A DNA stretch of 8,252 bases, from assembly GCA_024278715.1 (NCBI GenBank), contig JAJRSN010000017.1, forward strand, positions 1 through 8,252, in the 5' to 3' direction. Under the pieces are notes generated by a model that was given only the letters and a program-made list of their open reading frames with translations, was not told the origin of the DNA and made no database searches. Numbering within the stretch: position 1 is the stretch's first letter; each line of letters begins with the position of its first letter. Made by a program: the position numbers and the translations under genes. This stretch comes from Calditrichota bacterium. Its GTDB lineage: Bacteria; Calditrichota; Calditrichia; Calditrichales; Calditrichaceae. This document shows, piece by piece, positions 5,269-8,252 of this stretch.

Positions 5269-6152
5269 ATATCTCAAAAATAATTTTGGACAAAAAAGCG
5301 GATTCCTATCGCATCACATTTAATTGTCTCGATGTTTTTGACGAGATTCTCGCGGCTCAAAAGAATTCGGATTTTAATCTTGAAACGATCTACGAAGAAT
5401 TTCATGACCTTGCAAAAACAGCGATTAAAGCAGAACCCAATAAAGTACTTATTCGTCGTGTTACCAATAATTTATTAAACCATTGTAAACGGGTTTTAAG
5501 TTCGGACAGGACGCCGGTCGAAATTCTGGAATCGGTTCGGGAGAAAATTCAGGCGGCGCGCAGGGAGATTGAACAAACGGCTCAGAAAATCGCGATTATG
5601 GCTTCACGGGCAATCGCGCATACCAACCGTGTTCTGACAATGAGTAACGATTATCTTGTAATTAAAACAATTTTAGAAGCCGAAAAACAAAAACGAAGAT
5701 TTGAAGTTTTTGTAGTTAAAAGTGATCCGCCTGCCGAAGGGCTGGATTTAGCGGAATTTTTGGCAAAAAAGGGCGTTAAGACCACGGTGATCGCAGATTC
5801 GCAAATAGGTGTGTTTCTCCCTAAAATGAATTTGGTTTTTCTCGGCGCGGATCGGCTTTACGAAAAAGGATTTGTCCACAGAGCCGGAAGCCTTCCTTTA
5901 TGCCTGACGGCAAAATTTTATAACATCCCGGTCTATTTGTTATCCGAAACGCGAAGCATCCTTTTGGAAAAAGAGCGCTCCGTGAAATATTATGATCAGG
6001 ATAGCTCGGAAGTCTATGTACCGAAAAATTCCGCTATTCAGGTAATGAATATTTATTACGAATCCACTCCTCTTGATCTGGTTTACAAGGTTGTTTGCGA
6101 AGACGGAATTTTTGAAATGAAAGAATTTATCAGTTGGTATTTAATGGAGTAA
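5265..6152 (+). CDS. eIF2B-alpha/MtnA-like family protein without the isomerase cysteine
   Basis: This 295-residue protein matches the IF-2B superfamily, which includes eIF2B alpha/beta/delta, 5-methylthioribose-1-phosphate isomerase and ribose-1,5-bisphosphate isomerase. Residues 1-115 are helical. The Rossmann-like part starts near residue 122 with RVLTMSNDYLVIKTILEA, then RFEVFVVKSDPPAEGLDLAEF, VKTTVIADSQIG, LVFLGADRL (Asp196) and NIPVYLLSE. The C-terminus has an STPLDLVYKVV segment like the TPPELI motif of eIF2B. The catalytic isomerases have a Cys in the 'THCN' loop, whereas here the loop is LTMSN. The NKIGT loop is also altered, to HRAGS. It may therefore bind a nucleotide or sugar phosphate without isomerising it. 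ATG 5265 has AGGTGG upstream and overlaps the cutA stop. The true ligand is unknown. Confidence 0.8.
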   Translation: MNISKIILDKKADSYRITFNCLDVFDEILAAQKNSDFNLETIYEEFHDLAKTAIKAEPNKVLIRRVTNNLLNHCKRVLSSDRTPVEILESVREKIQAARREIEQTAQKIAIMASRAIAHTNRVLTMSNDYLVIKTILEAEKQKRRFEVFVVKSDPPAEGLDLAEFLAKKGVKTTVIADSQIGVFLPKMNLVFLGADRLYEKGFVHRAGSLPLCLTAKFYNIPVYLLSETRSILLEKERSVKYYDQDSSEVYVPKNSAIQVMNIYYESTPLDLVYKVVCEDGIFEMKEFISWYLME

Positions 6153-6156
6153 AAAT

Positions 6157-6363
6157 ATGTTATCTGGAACATTTATCGCGCAATTGAAAGATAAAAATTT
6201 AGTGGAAATTCCGGCGGAAATTGTAAACAGACTCGAACTCAAAGAAGGAGATAAAATTGAAGTTTCGGTAAAAAGAATTCGACCGGGCAGGCTTGAAATC
6301 AGAATATCAAAAAATCCCTTAACTCGATTAACCGATCTTATTCAGGAGTCTGAAAACCGATGA
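6157..6363 (+). CDS. AbrB/MazE-type antitoxin (SpoVT-AbrB fold)
   Basis: This 68-residue protein starts 4 bases after the preceding stop, with GGAG overlapping that stop region as ribosome site. Residues 5-50 form the swapped-hairpin DNA-binding fold: LKDKNLVEIPAEIVNRLELKEGDKIEVSV is the standard 'IP-ei-r-L-L--GD-iev' pattern. The charged C-terminal tail (TRLTDLIQESENR) would bind and neutralise a partner toxin. Its stop overlaps the ATG of the PIN-domain gene by 4 bases, the usual antitoxin-toxin arrangement. Such antitoxins usually bind their own promoter, but here no separate promoter is evident and the gene sits inside a metabolic-looking operon. Confidence 0.82.
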   Translation: MLSGTFIAQLKDKNLVEIPAEIVNRLELKEGDKIEVSVKRIRPGRLEIRISKNPLTRLTDLIQESENR

Positions 6364-6800
6364 AAATAATGACTTGTTTTATCGACAGCTCCGCCTGGAT
6401 CGCCGTCATTGACGGACAGGACCCCAACCATCAAAAGGCAAAACAATTTTTCGAATACCTGCTGTAAAGAGACGCTAAGCTGGTCACAAATAATTATATT
6501 ATTGACGAAACCCTCGACGAACTTAAAAGACGATTCGACGTGGATTTGTCTCTGAAATTTATGAAAATTATCGATGAAGCGATGCTGACCATCAATTTGC
6601 GCATGGACTGGATTTCAAGAAGAATCCGGCGCTCGGCGCTGAATAATTTTTTACGTTCCAATAACAAAGACTTAAAACTAAAACATTTTTATATTAAAGA
6701 ATCCATTAAACGCAAAAAGGTCGATATTATCTTTTCATTTGATCAAAATTTAAATGAATTCAATCTGCCTGTAATGCCTCAACTAAATCAGGGCTTATGA
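6360..6800 (+). pseudogene. PIN-domain (VapC-type) toxin with in-frame TAA and altered active site
   Basis: Starting at ATG 6360 after an AGGAG, 147 codons read as a PIN-domain RNase: CFIDSSAW with Asp9, YIIDETLDEL with Glu50, and IIFSFDQN with Asp128, the normal order and spacing of the family. TAA at 6465-6467 (codon 36) breaks the protein between the FFEYLL and DAKLVTNNY segments, where a charged residue, often Glu, is expected; no frameshift is needed. A GTG at 6540 could start an 86-residue C-terminal product lacking Asp9 and Glu50, which would not be a working nuclease. By spacing from Asp128, the third acidic position (about residue 109) appears to be His instead of Asp. The gene overlaps its neighbours by 4 bases on both sides (ATGA and ATGA). 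Either it is freshly dead or the stop is a sequence error. Confidence 0.8.
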
Positions 6801-7507
6801 ATCTGTTATTTTACAATACATTCGAACTTAAACAGAACGCGTTCGTTTTTTTGTGCGGCGACGATTCCAGCGAGCTTTTGAGCAGTATCCTGGCAAGAGA
6901 AATTGCCGGACAGGGGCAAAAAGTTCTGATCACCTCCACCTTTCCGATCCCTTATCCGGTTGAAGGACAAATTCTGGTGAATATTGAACCTCAACTGTTA
7001 AGACAAAAACTAACCTCCGATCCTTCGCCGATTATCTACTTATGCAGCGGAATCGAAAACGATCAACTGATTCCCATATCGCCGGATTTTTTCGAACAAT
7101 TTCAATTAAGCTTAAACAAAGATATTCGAATAATTATATTCGTCAGAGAACTAACAAAAGAGCTGCTTGCTCAAAAGAACATAAAGCATAATTCTATTTT
7201 CATCACCGCTCTGAACTATCAAAAGATAAACGAACAATTAAGCGGCTTTTTTAGCGATCTTGAAAGCGAAACCGAGGTCACGTTCACGGATGGTCTTAAA
7301 TTGCACTGGGAAGCAATCGTCAAACAGAATTGTCCCGCCAGATTCTCCGGAGAAGATTCCGGGATGGAAAATCACGTTCTGTTTTTAAATCAGGTAAAAT
7401 CAATCATTGACGAAAACAGAGTCATTCCCATCACCCGAAGCCTTGGCAATCTTTATGAGCGGGTATTTATCGGCGACATTAACGAATACAAGATAAGGGA
7501 AATTTAA
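6797..7507 (+). CDS. YqeC-like protein, divergent, lacking the P-loop lysine
   Basis: This 236-residue protein is of the YqeC type, putative accessory factors for selenium-dependent molybdenum hydroxylases. The N-terminal layout fits: FVFLCGDDSSELLSSILARE near residues 16-35, then GQKVLITSTFPI, where YqeC has GAGGKTT and VLvTTTT. The GKT part of the nucleotide loop is replaced by DSSE (residues 23-26), so ATP or GTP binding may be lost. Later, the HVLFLNQVKSI segment corresponds to the family's 'lNKvD', and the C-terminus (NLYERVFIGDINEYKI) matches the usual closing strand. It overlaps the PIN gene by 4 bases and the next gene by 1. The pairing with a YqeB-like gene is the main support. It could be a neofunctionalised paralogue. 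Confidence 0.62.
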   Translation: MNLLFYNTFELKQNAFVFLCGDDSSELLSSILAREIAGQGQKVLITSTFPIPYPVEGQILVNIEPQLLRQKLTSDPSPIIYLCSGIENDQLIPISPDFFEQFQLSLNKDIRIIIFVRELTKELLAQKNIKHNSIFITALNYQKINEQLSGFFSDLESETEVTFTDGLKLHWEAIVKQNCPARFSGEDSGMENHVLFLNQVKSIIDENRVIPITRSLGNLYERVFIGDINEYKIREI

Positions 7508-8252
7508 TGCAGCTTCCGGTCGTATTGATCTGCGGTACGGACGATCACAGCACCGCCTGCGCTCTGCGTCTTTTCAGAGCCGGATTCAGGATTATTTTAG
7601 CCGCTTTTCAGAATCCGGTCGATTTGCACCAGCATCGCACTTTCACACGAACCGTTTACTCGGGCTTTAGAACCATTGACGGCGTCACCGCAAGGACATT
7701 TAGTCATTGTATCGAAAAAAATCTCATTCCCATGGAAAGTTCGTTTGATCAGTATTTGCAATTCATGCTTAATAATAATGAAATCGCGACTCTGCTAATT
7801 GAAGACCTGAAAACCGGTTATAAAATTCCTTGCGACTATGCGGTGAATATCGATTCCGCCGTTTTTAATAAAATTCAACCCCATCTTAATGACGAAGTCC
7901 GTTCCGTTAGTATTAACTGCGATGAAGCGTCCGACTATTTGATTTCGACCCATTTTGCTTATGTGGGAAGGGTTATTTATCCTTTTAACGAAACTGCGGA
8001 TGAGTTTAAAAAGTCCAATCTTTTTGAGAACAAACCGACAACGGTGATCAACGCTCCGATCGAAGGGGTCTTTGTCGCTTCAAAGGAAATCAACCGTCCC
8101 ATTTTGGAAAGAGAAGAAATTTGCAAAATCAATGATATTCCCATATTGTCGCCTGTTAGCGGCATAATTACGGGATTGATCAACAGCGGTTTAATGATTA
8201 CGCGCGCCACGCCGGTAGCCGAAATAAGTCCTAAAAAAATTACCTACGACGC
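7507..8252 (+). CDS. YqeB-like protein, divergent (runs off the right edge)
   Basis: The frame is open from ATG 7507 (TAATG overlap with the yqeC-like stop) to the window end, 248 codons. The family is about 260 residues, so it is nearly complete. The N-terminus reads VVLICGTDDHSTACALRLFRAGFRII, matching YqeB 'GGGDLATGvAhRLwraGf'; then TVYSGFRTIDGVTAR matches 'aVyeG-v-veGv-A'. The middle, GYKIPCDYAVNIDSAV, covers the 'vDar' region, and the C-terminal half has two IxxPxxG turns (INAPIEGVFVASKEI, LSPVSGIITGLI). YqeB is thought to help insert the selenium-dependent Mo cofactor in hydroxylases such as xanthine dehydrogenase. The Gly-rich GPGFTAG loop of canonical members is missing here (INCDEASDYL at that place). 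The gene is likely translated in step with its YqeC-like partner. Confidence 0.65.
   Translation, partial: MQLPVVLICGTDDHSTACALRLFRAGFRIILAAFQNPVDLHQHRTFTRTVYSGFRTIDGVTARTFSHCIEKNLIPMESSFDQYLQFMLNNNEIATLLIEDLKTGYKIPCDYAVNIDSAVFNKIQPHLNDEVRSVSINCDEASDYLISTHFAYVGRVIYPFNETADEFKKSNLFENKPTTVINAPIEGVFVASKEINRPILEREEICKINDIPILSPVSGIITGLINSGLMITRATPVAEISPKKITYD

Noticed and set aside
110..6800. Genome-wide stop-codon reassignment to explain the in-frame stops
   Set aside because: Both TAA and TGA occur inside genes, yet TAA, TGA and TAG also end genes at correct family lengths (pdxS TAA, pdxT TAG, cutA TGA), and several long genes have no internal stops.

Overview
The window is bacterial and gene-dense, with short intergenic gaps and A/T-leaning codon choice. 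The lineage cannot be fixed from the sequence. The mix of PdxST, CutA, an eIF2B-like protein, YqeC/YqeB homologues and accessory debris would suit an uncultured anaerobic or FCB-type lineage, but that is only a guess.

Layout. (1) Bases 1-682 hold the 3' end of pdxS and then pdxT, the two subunits of the deoxyxylulose-independent PLP synthase. pdxT carries an in-frame TAA at codon 35. (2) Bases 683-3070 are an accessory, decaying zone. It contains a shredded remnant of a type I restriction-modification methylase (hsdM), an AlbA_2/divergent-AAA ATP-binding regulator with two in-frame stops, and a GxxExxY-family PD-(D/E)XK-like gene embedded in short direct and inverted repeats. (3) On the minus strand, 4557-3073 encodes a class III PLP-dependent aminotransferase whose N-terminal extension is separated from the body by one in-frame TAA. 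(4) After a ~390-base divergent intergenic region with an orphan terminator-like hairpin, a tightly packed plus-strand operon runs to the window edge: cutA, an eIF2B-alpha-like gene, an AbrB/MazE antitoxin, a PIN-domain (VapC-type) toxin with an in-frame stop, a yqeC-like gene and a yqeB-like gene. Consecutive genes overlap by 1-4 bases or are 4 bases apart.

How the parts relate. PdxST makes PLP, the cofactor of the aminotransferase, but no direct link between the two is visible. The right-hand operon is the most interesting part. It joins a metal-binding trimer (CutA), a sugar-phosphate/nucleotide-binding-type fold lacking the isomerase cysteine, a toxin-antitoxin pair with overlapping starts on both sides, and two proteins resembling the YqeC/YqeB selenium-dependent molybdenum hydroxylase maturation factors but with degenerate signature loops.

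A window-wide oddity is five well-supported in-frame stops (212, 1180, 1195, 4287 on the minus strand, 6465), plus one in the hsdM remnant (999). Each is a single-base change away from a sense codon and most are compatible with G-to-T in the coding strand. This may be real pseudogenisation or an error or damage signature of the assembly, and that question should be settled before the broken genes are interpreted biologically.
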